From Dichetophora obliterata (lineage: Eukaryota > Arthropoda > Insecta > Diptera > Sciomyzidae): a stretch of 64,000 nucleotides of DNA. The notes beneath the pieces were generated by a model. It worked only from the letters and a program-made list of their open reading frames with translations, was not told where the DNA came from and made no database searches. Positions 53,941-64,000 of this stretch are shown one piece after another. The translations under genes and the position numbers were made by a program. Position 1 is the stretch's first letter. Every line of letters begins with the position of its first letter. The stretch spans positions 265,671,299 to 265,735,298 of the forward strand of contig OY986435.1 in assembly GCA_963920525.1 (NCBI GenBank), given 5' to 3'.

Positions 53941-54240
53941 GTAGTGAAAATAATGGTGATGGTAATTTTTAATGTATCACGCTTGGTTTTCACTATTGTT
54001 GTTTACACGATTCAACTCATAACAAAAAATTTTACACATAAACGCAACTTCGGTATATGATTTGTTAAGTTTTTTTAGAACATATTAAAGTGATTCAATG
54101 AAATAATTATTTAAATGCATTAATTTTTATTAAAATTTTGACCCTCTGGGAGGAAGGTTTAAACCCCGAAAACGCCGGCCCCCCTTGGCTACGGCGCTCT
54201 GGCTTACAGCATAAAAATATCAAACATTTCGATTTAATCG
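53941..54240. other. Short non-coding spacer
   Basis: AT-rich. A G/C block at 54145-54195 (GGGAGGAAGGTTTAAACCCC, GCCGGCCCCCCTTGGCTACG) resembles a DNA-element end, as near 17244 and 58890. Confidence 0.4.
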
Positions 54241-54244
54241 GCAA

Positions 54245-54250
54245 TTTATT
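54245..54250 (-). terminator. Poly(A) signal of the secreted-protein gene
   Basis: AATAAA on the minus strand about 63 bases after the stop codon, in the sequence TACAATAAATTGCC. The position fits 3' end formation for the gene at 54313-55404. Confidence 0.6.
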
Positions 54251-54312
54251 GTACGTAACTTTTATATCTTATCTAACAATTTTATATTTTTTTTAGTCAT
54301 GTGTTAAAAGTT

Positions 54313-55404
54313 TCATGCCTCCACCTGTTCGGACTTCAAAAAGTCATAATCAGTAGTTGTCTCATCCACAAAACGTATGCATGTGGATAGCTCGGAAACG
54401 GTTGCAAGCATTTCCGGTATTTTTGCTACAAAGCTAGAACCACATTGAGCAGATCCTATCAAAGCTGGTGGAACTTCATTCTGCAAACTATCCATTCCCT
54501 GCTTAGCCACGTTGTAAGTTTCGCGGATATCCTTAGCAATTTTGGTAGCATTTAGAATAAGAGTCAATATTTTACCCATGAGAGAGTGCTTCGCATTAGT
54601 TTTTTTATAAATTTCAGCTAAATCAAATATATTCTTACGTATGGTTTTGATCGAGCTCAATGTTTCATTTTGAATGCGAACTATTAAATGGGTGGTGTTG
54701 GTATAGCAGTCAACGCCGTCATAGATATTGTGCAGCGATGTATTTAATGCAGGTATGTAGGAATATGTGCAGTAAGCTGCTCGCGAAACGCTCATCGAGA
54801 TGTCAAAGAAAACTTTTAGAGCTTTGCTAATATACACTAACATTTTATGTTTATCAATATTGAATAGTTCCTTTTCCATTTGTATGGCCTTGTAAACGAT
54901 TTCATTGATGTTATGTTGAGCTTCCTGAAGAGCTTCTTCTAGAAGACTCTGCATATCGAGAAGTTCGTCAATTTGCTTCTGGGACATGCCTGTTGTTTTG
55001 CGAGTGCCAATCAATTCCTCGATTGTCGGCAGGCGGGTGTCGTAAGCAATGCTTGGAACAACACCTACAAAAGTATTACTTATCTGCTGCTCAAACTCCC
55101 AGCGTGTAGAGGCTATCAATGCTTCTAAATCTGGCTCAGTCACTTGACCCTGCAGCGCATTGGCTTGTATGTAATCTGAGTTCTGCTGTAATTGCTGAAA
55201 TAGCTCAAGCAAACCACTGCGTTCCTCCACTGAAAGATCGGCAGCATTATCCAAAATATCTGTTATTTCATTGCCAGCGATGACATCTTTACACTTTTGT
55301 GAAAATAAAATACACAAGAAATTATATCTTTCCTAAATCGTTTATTCCTTTTTACTTACACAAATGACCAGGCAGATTACTAAAAAAGTCGAAATTATTT
55401 TCAT
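54313..55404 (-). CDS. Predicted secreted glycoprotein, two exons (host gene)
   Basis: Exon 1 is 55360-55404 (45 nt), encoding MKIISTFLVICLVIC, a short hydrophobic signal peptide. The intron 55294-55359 is 66 nt, starts GTAAGT and ends AAAAG, phase 0. Exon 2 is 54313-55293 (326 codons and stop), giving 341 residues. The mature part is mostly helical: amphipathic Leu/Glu/Gln-rich segments (SGLLELFQQLQQNSDYIQAN, QIDELLDMQSLLEEALQEAQ) suggest coiled coils. The second half has four N-glycosylation sequons (NTS, NTT, NET, NAT) and five Cys outside the signal. The block AAYCTYSYIPALNTSLHNIY with a Cys 6 residues later recalls the C..Y...L....Y...C spacing of dipteran secreted TsetseEP/DUF725-type proteins, a weak likeness only. 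No transmembrane helix, no stop, no transposon motif. Function unknown; expected to act outside the cell. It is the only convincing host gene here. Confidence 0.85.
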
Positions 55405-55430
55405 TTTTTTTCTTAATAGATATTTAAGGG

Positions 55431-55450
55431 ATATATAGGTATATATATGT
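55431..55450 (-). promoter_or_regulatory. Possible TATA element of the secreted-protein gene
   Basis: On the minus strand TATATATACC and TATATATCCC lie 27 to 46 bases before the ATG at 55404. If this is the TATA box, the 5' UTR is very short. AT-richness makes chance likely. Confidence 0.3.
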
Positions 55451-55917
55451 TTTCAACAACTCCACGCAATGCTCTAAGCTGAACTAATGCTAATGCTAGA
55501 GCATTTTGTGTAAATGTGGTTATATGAAAAAAGGCGATTAGCGTTTATTGAATTGTAGATTAACATAAGCGAATTTCTAGTTAATCATTTTACAATCGAT
55601 ACTTATATGAGTTTGGCGATAGCAATCTTAGCCAATGATATTGTGTTGGCATGTATGTAATTACGTAGCTTTTTTTTAATTAAGAAAAGCTAATAAAATT
55701 TATTTGGGGCTAATGTTGAAGTTGAAGTTATTGCGTTGAAGTTATAATTTAAGGTTTTTTACCACTCTTAACTGCGGTGAGGGAGGTTGTGGTAGTTTAA
55801 ATCCCTTAAAAATGTACGAATGTTAAGAATGTAGTTCAAATTCGACACCTTTTCCAAATGTAATTCACAAATAATTGTTAATAAAAAAAAATAGTCAATT
55901 GAAATTAAGTTGTTATA
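55451..55917. other. Upstream region of the secreted-protein gene
   Basis: AT-rich, with a repeated GCTAATGCTAGAGC word near 55488. Could hold regulatory sequence, but no motif is firm enough to name. Confidence 0.35.
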
Positions 55918-56918
55918 CAGGTTGGTAGAAAAGTATTGAAAGCGACATTATCGATCAATAGAAGTATCAAAATTTATATGCCATTTTAATATTTCATCTT
56001 TCATTTGAACACACAAAAAATTTTATTTCGATCTGTCAATGCGTTCTTTGTTCACAAGCCGTTTACAGTTTACGTGTCAGTGTATTTTTTTTTTGCAATG
56101 CCAAAAACCGGATATCATGCAATAATAAAATTCTTTGTTTTGAAAGGCTTATCAGCCACTCAAAATTTTTACAAAAATAAAAAAGTATTAAAGGAGTCTG
56201 CTCCTTCATTTCGAACCGGTTTCGATGGGTTTTAGAGTGAAAACGTGCTAGTACAAGCGTTGAACGTGAACCACGCATAGCAAGTGTATGATCTTATTTG
56301 GGAAGATCGAAGTTTGACTAAGTGTGAAATTACTGATTCTATAGGCATCTCAGGCGAATGAGTATTCCATATTTTGCATGAAGAACGACACATGAAAAAG
56401 CTGTTCGGAAAGTAAGTGCGACATTCGTCAAAAAATCAACAAAAACTATGCAAATCGAAAACAAATGTCTCAGCGTAATTTAAAGCGTTTTAAACAAAAT
56501 AAAATTGATTTTGTGCGTCCTTGTACGTTGGATCTACCACCGCGATTCTAAACTAAATCGAGAACATTTACAGTAGACCAGAGCTAGTGGTTTACCTCCA
56601 AAACAGACGAAGTCAGAACGATCGGCAAAAAAGGTTATGGTTTCAGTGTTTTGGGGATGCAAAACGGATTTTGTTAAACTCTGAATATTATTGGAGCCTT
56701 GTGGATCAGCTGAATAAAAAAAAATTGGAAGGAAGGATCTGCTTTACAGAAAAAATAAATATATATAGATTTTTATCAGCACGATGCACTTGTCCACACA
56801 AGTGCTTACCTTGGCTTTAACAATATCTAAATTGAATGAATTAAAGTACGAATTGCTTGAACACCCACCGTATTTCACATTCTTTTGGCTATGCTCTCAG
56901 TATTTTTTAACCAACCTG
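55918..56918 (+). mobile_element. Irritans-like mariner, decayed, 1001 bp with both TIRs
   Basis: Left end CAGGTTGGTAGAAAAGTATT and inverted right end CAGGTTGGTTAAAAAATACT match in 18 of 20 positions. TA precedes the left end; the right side has TC, probably a decayed TA. Between them the transposase is readable only in pieces: GYHAIIKFFVLKGLSATQNF (start), KKGYGFSVLG-like (centre), HDALVHTS (second catalytic region) and LNELKYELLEHPPYFT (third). At least six frameshifts or stops, and the C-terminus after HPPY is lost. Confidence 0.85.
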
Positions 56919-57055
56919 TCAATGTGTGAAATTTAGAAATAACACAGTTATACACCGATTTCGCTGCTCTCATCTCTCTATACTATTACATAAAACTAAA
57001 GTGCAATGTGAATGTTACCAAACCAAATTCCAAATTAAGCGACGATTAGTTAACA

Positions 57056-57125
57056 GCTGCAATGGTCGAGTGGATAAGCTTATGCACTTACACTCACGCG
57101 GCCGAGGTTCAAGTCTCCGGGTAAT
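57056..57125 (+). repeat. tRNA-like SINE head
   Basis: Box A TGGTCGAGTGG (57063-57073) and box B GAGGTTCAAGTC (about 57104-57115), spaced about 41 bases, in a layout like a tRNA-Leu/Ser-derived head. No acceptor stem closes, so it is not a tRNA gene. The downstream body and any target duplication could not be fixed. Confidence 0.55.
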
Positions 57126-57252
57126 GGTAATTTTTCAATTGCCGACAACATTACTTGGAAATTCAGCAGACATGCTCACCTTCATACTCGCTTATATCTT
57201 TTTTCTATAGGCATGTCCTAGGACGGCATGTTTTTTAAATGAACTGCCGTAG

Positions 57253-58928
57253 CAGTGGCGGATCTAGAAATTGCTCGTGGGGGATGGACTAAATAAGCAA
57301 ATTAGTTTATTTTTTATTCGTTGAATTTATTTATGTATTACACAGTAAACTTATTTTTATAAATTATATTTACTTTTTAAATATCATTAGTATATAATTC
57401 AAAAGCATACCAAAAGCTTAAAATTTATATAATATGTAAGAATTGAAAGAAAACAAGTAGCTAATGATTATATTCAACTTAAAATTCTTAAAGTGCGTGA
57501 AGATAAATTCATCAATCCGACAATAACATAACGAAGACTCAAACCAATACTTTTGATCCGCAAAAAGTTAAATTCGTACTTTTTGCTAAGTACCAAATTA
57601 ATTTTCGGAAGAAATTTCCTCCCAAAATTAAAGTCGTTCTTTTTGCACAGTACGAATTTAACTTTTGGGAGAAAATTAAATTCGTTCTTTTTGAAAAGTA
57701 CGAATTTAACTTTTGGGAGGAACTTAAATTTGTTCTATATGCAAAGTACGAGTTTAACTTTTGAATCGAGTTTAGCTTTTGGCACAATTTTGAGTGCACA
57801 ATTAAGACTTTTGCCATATATATTTTTTAAAAAGTAGTGAAACTGGCGTTCATGGTACTAAGCTTCAGCACAAAAATGCAAATATATCGCTATAAAGGTG
57901 GTTTCATCACCTGTCCAATGATATGCATTTCAAAAGCATTCTTCGCTCAGATTTTGAGAATTTTTGCATTGAAACTAAGTACCATGAACGCCAGTTTCAC
58001 TTAGCAAAAAGTACGAATTGAACTTTTTGCGGATCAAAAGTATTGGTTTGAGTCTTCACTAAGTTAGCATCGTATAAACGAATTTATCTTCACGCACTGA
58101 AATGTTTTTTTTTTTTATTTTTTACATTCTTTATTTAGCTATTTGCTATTTGTATAAAATTAAGTTATATGGAAGCTTATGGATCTTCAACATCCCAATT
58201 CACGTTACTAATGCGTCGATTTTTTTAATTTACAAAAAATTCCAGTGATTTCCTCTGGGTTAATATCAATTTCTTGGTGAATGTTTGATAGGGCTAAACC
58301 ATTATCCGATTTTGTGCCATTTTTGTTTTGTTTTTGTTTTTTACATGCTAAATTTTATGTAATTGAATTGAAATAATAACTAACTGAAAAAATAAATCAG
58401 TAGAAATTTATATCAAAAATCTATGATTTTTATCATTTTATCGCGTAGGAATTAGTGCATCGATCACATTGAAAGAAGTATTAACATTGCTTATTTGGAA
58501 ACACTGCTACATGAGCTGAATGACTGTAGGTATTTAATTTTTTTTGTCTTCAATTTAATTATAGAAAAATGCCAACAACCGAATGTAGGCAGACATAGAT
58601 ACTCAACGAAATTTAAGAGCCAACCGAGAAAATCAAACACCTTCATAACATTTTGGACAAAATTACTTTTGTTTTTATGAAAAAGAAAGACCTTCAAAAA
58701 TAATTTGCTTATTTATGTTTTAATATTTTATAGTATACACTTATTAATGAGTCACTATTTTTACAATTTTAAGCTTTTCGTTCCTTCTTGCTCCTTTCCA
58801 AAAATATAAATGCTGAAATGACTCGAACCTACTGCGGACAAAGTCGCGGTTAGCTGCTAGTATTTAATTCAAAAATTAAATTAAGCGTCTGGGGGGCTTC
58901 AGCCCCCATATCCCCCTGGATCCGTGCA
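57253..58928. mobile_element. hAT-like non-autonomous element, 1676 bp
   Basis: Left end CAGTGGCGGATCTAG; inverted right end GCACGGATCCAGGGGG. GCCGTAG lies on both sides (57246-57252 and 58929-58935), with one mismatch if 8 bp are counted (TGCCGTAG and AGCCGTAG). The CAGTGGCGGATC-type end is common in insect hAT elements. The host palindrome at 57206-59055 confirms the borders. No transposase; the interior carries a foldback insertion (57493-58096). Confidence 0.75.
57493..58096. mobile_element. Foldback element with inner short tandem repeats
   Basis: Outer arms GTGCGTGAAGATAAATTC (57495) and GAATTTATCTTCACGCAC (58079). Middle arms GACTCAAACCAATACTTTTG with ATCCGCAAAAAGTT (57535-57569) and their inverse (58020-58056). 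Inner arms GTGAAACTGGCGTTCATGGT (57837) and inverse (57981-58000). Between 57580 and 57780 a unit of about 60 bp (AAATTCGTTCTTTTTG, AGTACGAATTTAACTTTTGG) repeats about four times. Confidence 0.8.
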
Positions 58929-59055
58929 GCCGTAGCACCAATGCAGCATGCATCTCATGGTATGAATGCAGCATTAATGCCGTGAGATGCATGCTGCATT
59001 GCTGCTTAGGCAGTTCATTTAGCAGACATGGCGACCTAGGACATGCCTATAGGAA

Positions 59056-59499
59056 ATAAGCAGTTATGGAGGCGAGCTTCAGACACACAGCAGGGCTTCT
59101 TTTCCAACTGAGTCGTTTTTCGAACGATGTGTTTTGAGCTTTGGTTGAAAATTGTCCAATTATCACGGACTAATCATGCTCCACTGGGGAACATTTATGG
59201 GAACATTTACTGGGAAAAATTAATGTATTGAACTAACTCATTTAATTTTTTATCATTGAAATAAAAACAAAATTATAATTTGACTTCGAACTTGCAAAAA
59301 AAAAAAAAACCATAAAGGAAATGTGAAAAAAGCCTCGCGTGACGTCTGAATTTTGTGTCGATAAGAACAATTCTATTCTAGCGGTGCGTTGGAACGATAA
59401 TTCGATAAGTTAAACACAGAAATATTCCATTTTGTCTATTAATTCATTCTCATTTTGTCATCCATCGTTGATATGTTTTTCATTCATTCTTAAATTTTC
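59056..59499. other. Stretch without a supported gene
   Basis: Poly-A run at 59297. No conserved coding except the piggyBac remnant that begins after it. Confidence 0.4.
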
Positions 59500-59836
59500 A
59501 GGTCGTGAAATTATTATCAAATTTCCTGAACCTTACATCAATGGCTGCGCAAAACGGTATGATCGGAAGCAACGGAAAATGGCTGCGATTGAAAAGCCCC
59601 TTTAAATCAAGCAATTCAATGATCTTATGGGAGATGTGGATCTTTTTGACAACACCATGAACAATTATCGAATTCGGATTTGAGGAAAGAAATTGTATAT
59701 AGCAAATGCGTTCGATGCGGCTATGGTAAATGCGTGAAAGTTACTTTGCCTTTGTCGCAAGTATGACACTAGGCCAACACAAATTCCGATTGGAGGTGTG
59801 CGAATCGATTATGATCAAGTCACATTGTCATATTAA
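59500..59836 (+). pseudogene. piggyBac transposase remnant
   Basis: From 59618 the frame reads NDLMGDVDLFDNTMNNYRIR, TGA, GKKLYIANAFDAAMVNA, TGA, KLLCLCRKYDTRPTQIPIGG, and stops at TAA 59834. 'MGGVDL.D....YR....GKKWY.....' is the piggyBac core with its third catalytic Asp; here the second Gly of MGG is Asp. Just upstream (59555-59600) YDRKQRKMAAIEKP in another frame fits the preceding part. Two internal stops and a frameshift make it dead. No TTAA-flanked ends were found. Confidence 0.7.
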
Positions 59837-60268
59837 GTCGTCCTTCGGGGCACAACTGGCAATGCGATTAGGGATGCCAGGTTTTTTTAAAAAAAAAAAA
59901 CGGGATTTTACAAAAAACAAATCGGGACATAAGAAAAAAACAATCGGGAAAAAGATGTATGCATGTCGCTCGTTTCTTTCAATAACGTCGCAACACAAAA
60001 AATATCTTTGTTAAGTACATAGAAATACTTGTCATAGATCAATTTTAATTGTATGAACGATAACGATATCTTATTTACTTTTCGCGATAGAGGAAAAAGT
60101 GTCGCTCAATAGTTCAGTACCACAGCAAAATTTTTAATACAAATGTGACATACATTCTTACGGACACTGCTTCCAGAAGACATTCTATGTATCAAACTGT
60201 GCTTCTTTTTAGCCTTATAAAGAAGTTCTTTCGAGTGGTATTTTTATAAAATCCTTCTGGAAGACATT
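59837..60268. other. Spacer before the tandem duplication
   Basis: Poly-A tract at 59889-59901. The sequence directly left of 60269 (ACATTCAAATGGC) shares TTCAAATGGC with the unit junction at 62440. Confidence 0.4.
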
Positions 60269-60339
60269 CAAATGGCATTTCAATTCAAGTAAAGTACAAA
60301 TATTATATATAACTAGCTTAAACCCGGCGCGTTGCTGCC

Positions 60340-60925
60340 GCGGCCCCGTTGCCAAACGCGAATAAAATGTTATCAGTGAAACTGTATATGTAAATTGTGG
60401 TCGAATACTCAATTCCATGGCTGTGCGACCTATAACTCAAAAGCTGTAGAATTTCTCAAATTTTGGTTGCATGGGAGGTGACACGCCCCCTTGTCCAACG
60501 CCATACAAAGTTATCAGTAAAATTGCATGTGTAAATTGAGTTCGAATGCTGAACTCCGAGGCTTTGTTTGCTTTGTTTGATTGACTCAAAAGCTATTCGA
60601 TATCGCAAATTTGGGTTGTATAAGAGGTGCCACGCCCCTTTGTCCAACTCCCATAAAATTTTATCAGTAAAACGCCACATGTAAATTGTGGTCGAATTTC
60701 GAATTCCAAGGATGTGCGGCCTATAACTCCAAAGCTATTCGATATCGCAAATTTGGGTTGTATGGGAGGTGCCACGCCCCCTTGTCCAACTCTCACAAAA
60801 TTTTATCTGCGAAGCGGAACGTGTAAATTGTCGAATACCGAATACCGAGGCTAAGCGGCTTATAACTCCAAAGATATTCGATATCGCAAATTTGGGTTGT
60901 ATGGGAGGTGCCACGCCCACTGTTA
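60340..60925. repeat. Satellite-like array, four units of 141-150 bp
   Basis: TGTAAATTG recurs at 60389, 60530, 60680 and 60822. Each unit has CTATAACTC, AAAGCTATTCGATATCGC, TTTGGGTTGTATGGGAGGTG and CCACGCCCCCTTGTCCAAC. The array starts with GCGCGTTGCTGCCGCGGCCC and is followed by TTTCATGAAAATCGGTCGAG and CCGTTTCGGAGGAGTTCG, a tail seen in insect repeats, ending TATATATTAGATTATA. Open frames across it are repeat artefacts. Confidence 0.9.
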
Positions 60926-61573
60926 GTAGGAGGTTTAAATATACTTTACGACCTATTCTCATACCTACAAAATATACATACAAAATTTCATGAAAATCGG
61001 TCGAGCCGTTTCGGAGGAGTTCGATTACGTACCCCGTGACAGAAGAATTTTATATATTAGATTATAATATATGTTTTAGATATTTTCTGTGGGATTTTTT
61101 AAAACCCCCAATGAAACCCAACAACTTACTACTTACAACACCAAAATGCTTTGAAAATCGGGTAAAAGGATATTTTACGTGTAATTTTTTTATACCCCCA
61201 CAAAACACAAACACTTTTAATTTCCAACACCAAAATCACTTTCCAACATCACAAAATGTCGAGAAAAGGGATATTTTTCCAGGGATTTTTTAACCCCCAA
61301 ACCACAAAAACCATTCCAGTCCATTTAATGCCTTCTTAAAGTTCTCCTGAAAAACATCTACTAGAATCCTTTGATTGAAGGGCTGAAAGAAATCTTCCAT
61401 TGAAAAAGTCCTAGAAGCACTTCTAGAGAGGACTAAGGAAAGCATTCCTCCCAATGGCATGCATATGTTAAAAGAATGCCTTCTGGGTATGAAAGTGGAA
61501 GCGATGGAATTCAAGGATGGACTTTCCCTTCCTCTTTAGCTTCTTTTGGAAGCACTTTTTTGCTGGGACGCTG

Positions 61574-62438
61574 AGAATAAAAAACTTATGCGTTTACTGA
61601 AAATCAATTTCTTTGAGTAAACATCTTTGAATAAAAAGAGCGATATGTAAGCTTTAAAAAATATATTTTATTACCCAAGGAAATAAAACCACACCAAACA
61701 GTGCATTTTTCAAGTTTTATTAGCACTTGAACTGTCTCTGGCTGCTCTTCAGACTAAATTCAGCAATTCTGTTCAGCAATTTTCTAAGTCAAATGGACAC
61801 GTACAAACTGTAAGTGAAGAAGAATATCTTCATAAGAATAAAAACATAGAAAATATTTTAAAAAAGTAATAAAAATAATAAAAAATGTTGACTTTATATG
61901 ATTTAAATACAAATTCTAAATGTTTGATAGTTTAAATCATACTTGATTTTAAATACAAATTCTAGTTGTTTGATAGTTTAAAAGTAACAATTAATTGTTC
62001 TAACTTTGACCTTAAGCTCAATAAACGATTTTAAACTATCAAACAACTAGAATTTGTATTTAAAATCAAGTATGATTTAAACTATCAAACATTTAGAATT
62101 TGTATTTAAATCATATAAAGTCAACATTTTTTATTATTTTTATTACTTTTTTAAAATATTTTCTATGTTTTTATTCTTATGAAGATATTCTTCTTCACTT
62201 ACAGTTTGTACGTGTCCATTTGACTTAGAAAATTGCTGAACAGAATTGCTGAATTTAGTCTGAAGAGCAGCCAGAGACAGTTCAAGTGCTAATAAAACTT
62301 GAAAAATGCACTGTTTGGTGTGGTTTTATTTCCTTGGGTAATAAAATATATTTTTTAAAGCTTACATATCGCTCTTTTTATTCAAAGATGTTTACTCAAA
62401 GAAATTGATTTTCAGTAAACGCATAAGTTTTTTATTCT
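61574..62438. mobile_element. Perfect palindrome: 410-bp arms, 45-bp loop
   Basis: Arms 61574-61983 and 62029-62438 are exact inverse copies wherever I compared them (AGAATAAAAAACTTATGCG at the outer end, GATAGTTTAAAA at the inner end). The loop 61984-62028 and the inner arms belong to the foldback family of 11193 and 51484 (copy C, 61884-62123). Confidence 0.93.
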
Positions 62439-62510
62439 TCAAATGGCATTTCAATTCAAGTAAAGTACAAATATTATATATAACTAGCTTAAACCCGGCG
62501 CGTTGCTGCC

Positions 62511-63096
62511 GCGGCCCCGTTGCCAAACGCGAATAAAATGTTATCAGTGAAACTGTATATGTAAATTGTGGTCGAATACTCAATTCCATGGCTGTGCGAC
62601 CTATAACTCAAAAGCTGTAGAATTTCTCAAATTTTGGTTGCATGGGAGGTGACACGCCCCCTTGTCCAACGCCATACAAAGTTATCAGTAAAATTGCATG
62701 TGTAAATTGAGTTCGAATGCTGAACTCCGAGGCTTTGTTTGCTTTGTTTGATTGACTCAAAAGCTATTCGATATCGCAAATTTGGGTTGTATAAGAGGTG
62801 CCACGCCCCTTTGTCCAACTCCCATAAAATTTTATCAGTAAAACGCCACATGTAAATTGTGGTCGAATTTCGAATTCCAAGGATGTGCGGCCTATAACTC
62901 CAAAGCTATTCGATATCGCAAATTTGGGTTGTATGGGAGGTGCCACGCCCCCTTGTCCAACTCTCACAAAATTTTATCTGCGAAGCGGAACGTGTAAATT
63001 GTCGAATACCGAATACCGAGGCTAAGCGGCTTATAACTCCAAAGATATTCGATATCGCAAATTTGGGTTGTATGGGAGGTGCCACGCCCACTGTTA
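62511..63096. repeat. Satellite-like array, second copy
   Basis: Same four units as 60340-60925, shifted by 2171 bp. Confidence 0.93.
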
Positions 63097-64000
63097 GTAG
63101 GAGGTTTAAATATACTTTACGACCTATTCTCATACCTACAAAATATACATACAAAATTTCATGAAAATCGGTCGAGCCGTTTCGGAGGAGTTCGATTACG
63201 TACCCCGTGACAGAAGAATTTTATATATTAGATTATAATATATGTTTTAGATATTTTCTGTGGGATTTTTTAAAACCCCCAATGAAACCCAACAACTTAC
63301 TACTTACAACACCAAAATGCTTTGAAAATCGGGTAAAAGGATATTTTACGTGTAATTTTTTTATACCCCCACAAAACACAAACACTTTTAATTTCCAACA
63401 CCAAAATCACTTTCCAACATCACAAAATGTCGAGAAAAGGGATATTTTTCCAGGGATTTTTTAACCCCCAAACCACAAAAACCATTCCAGTCCATTTAAT
63501 GCCTTCTTAAAGTTCTCCTGAAAAACATCTACTAGAATCCTTTGATTGAAGGGCTGAAAGAAATCTTCCATTGAAAAAGTCCTAGAAGCACTTCTAGAGA
63601 GGACTAAGGAAAGCATTCCTCCCAATGGCATGCATATGTTAAAAGAATGCCTTCTGGGTATGAAAGTGGAAGCGATGGAATTCAAGGATGGACTTTCCCT
63701 TCCTCTTTAGCTTCTTTTGGAAGCACTTTTTTGCTGGGACGCTGAGAATAAAAAACTTATGCGTTTACTGAAAATCAATTTCTTTGAGTAAACATCTTTG
63801 AATAAAAAGAGCGATATGTAAGCTTTAAAAAATATATTTTATTACCCAAGGAAATAAAACCACACCAAACAGTGCATTTTTCAAGTTTTATTAGCACTTG
63901 AACTGTCTCTGGCTGCTCTTCAGACTAAATTCAGCAATTCTGTTCAGCAATTTTCTAAGTCAAATGGACACGTACAAACTGTAAGTGAAGAAGAATATCT

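Larger units (their letters stand above)
57206..59055. mobile_element. Palindromic MITE split by a hAT-like element
   Basis: TATAGGCATGTCCTAGG with AAATGAACTGCC (57208-57248) on the left is inverse to GGCAGTTCATTT with CCTAGGACATGCCTATA (59010-59053) on the right. Skipping 57253-58928 plus one duplication copy leaves a near-perfect palindrome of about 170 bp whose inner arms are CAATGCAGCATGCATCTCA and its inverse (58941-59001). Confidence 0.8.
60269..64000. repeat. 2171-bp tandem duplication, second copy cut by the window edge
   Basis: CAAATGGCATTTCAATTC at 60269 recurs at 62440, and everything after it repeats at an offset of exactly 2171 bp up to the last base (61829 corresponds to 64000). 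No difference was noticed in the stretches compared, so the duplication is very recent or an assembly artefact. Each unit holds a satellite-like array, about 0.6 kb of sequence without a gene, and the palindrome (61574-62438; the second copy is only partly inside the window). Confidence 0.95.

Noticed and set aside
60215..63685. Several 65-85 codon frames, each present twice
   Set aside because: They lie in the satellite-like array and its flanks and are duplicated exactly with the 2171-bp unit; no protein family fits.

Overview
The window reads as nuclear DNA of a higher fly (Diptera, probably Brachycera). It is AT-rich and almost gene-free, packed with transposable elements typical of flies: an errantivirus (gypsy-group endogenous retrovirus), a second Ty3/gypsy element, a LOA-like LINE with RNase H, a CR1/jockey-group LINE, mariners, Tc1-, pogo-, piggyBac- and hAT-derived pieces, a hobo-type terminal inverted repeat (TIR), tRNA-derived SINEs and many foldback elements. 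The one good host gene has a 66-nt GT-AG intron, a usual size in flies. The species cannot be told from the sequence alone.

Layout. 1-1975: 3' end of a Ty3/gypsy element (RNase H, integrase, start of the 3' LTR). 1976-8688: errantivirus that has lost its 5' LTR and gag start but keeps open pol and env frames and a 3' LTR. 8689-12271: repeats and a decayed transposon protein. 12272-17075: CACTA-like DNA element (TIR CACAGTG, 3-bp duplication TTA) holding a Cys-rich ORF, itself split by a 2.1-kb foldback element with minisatellite arms. 19330-22672: broken CR1/jockey-group LINE (+). 25315-29275: broken LOA-like LINE (-). 30700-36000: foldback elements and scraps of hAT and pogo transposases. 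36434-41500: nested stack of a MITE with tRNA-like units, an interrupted repeat, a hAT element with exact 8-bp duplication, and inside it a Transib-like element with exact 5-bp CGGCG duplication, which holds further MITEs. 41755-42091: SINE with 11-bp target duplication. 44300-49300: large inverted-repeat structure with a mariner (DD41D spacing) in its loop. 49767-50314: pogo-like MITE. 51484-52867: foldback-family element carrying about 160 copies of the pentamer TTATG. 53059-53940: Tc1 and mariner fragments (-). 54313-55404: two-exon gene (-) for a predicted secreted glycoprotein, the only convincing host gene. 55918-56918: decayed irritans-like mariner. 57206-59055: palindromic MITE split by a hAT-like element. 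59500-59836: piggyBac transposase remnant. 60269-64000: 2171-bp tandem duplication, each unit holding a short satellite array; the first unit ends in a perfect 410-bp-arm palindrome.

The coding pieces do not form a pathway. The region is a layered transposon graveyard in which insertion order can be read from target duplications and one empty-site copy. The parts most worth following are the orphan secreted gene, the errantivirus with a 91-bp repeat array of splice-acceptor-like sites before env, the hAT/Transib nest, and the TTATG array born inside a foldback element.
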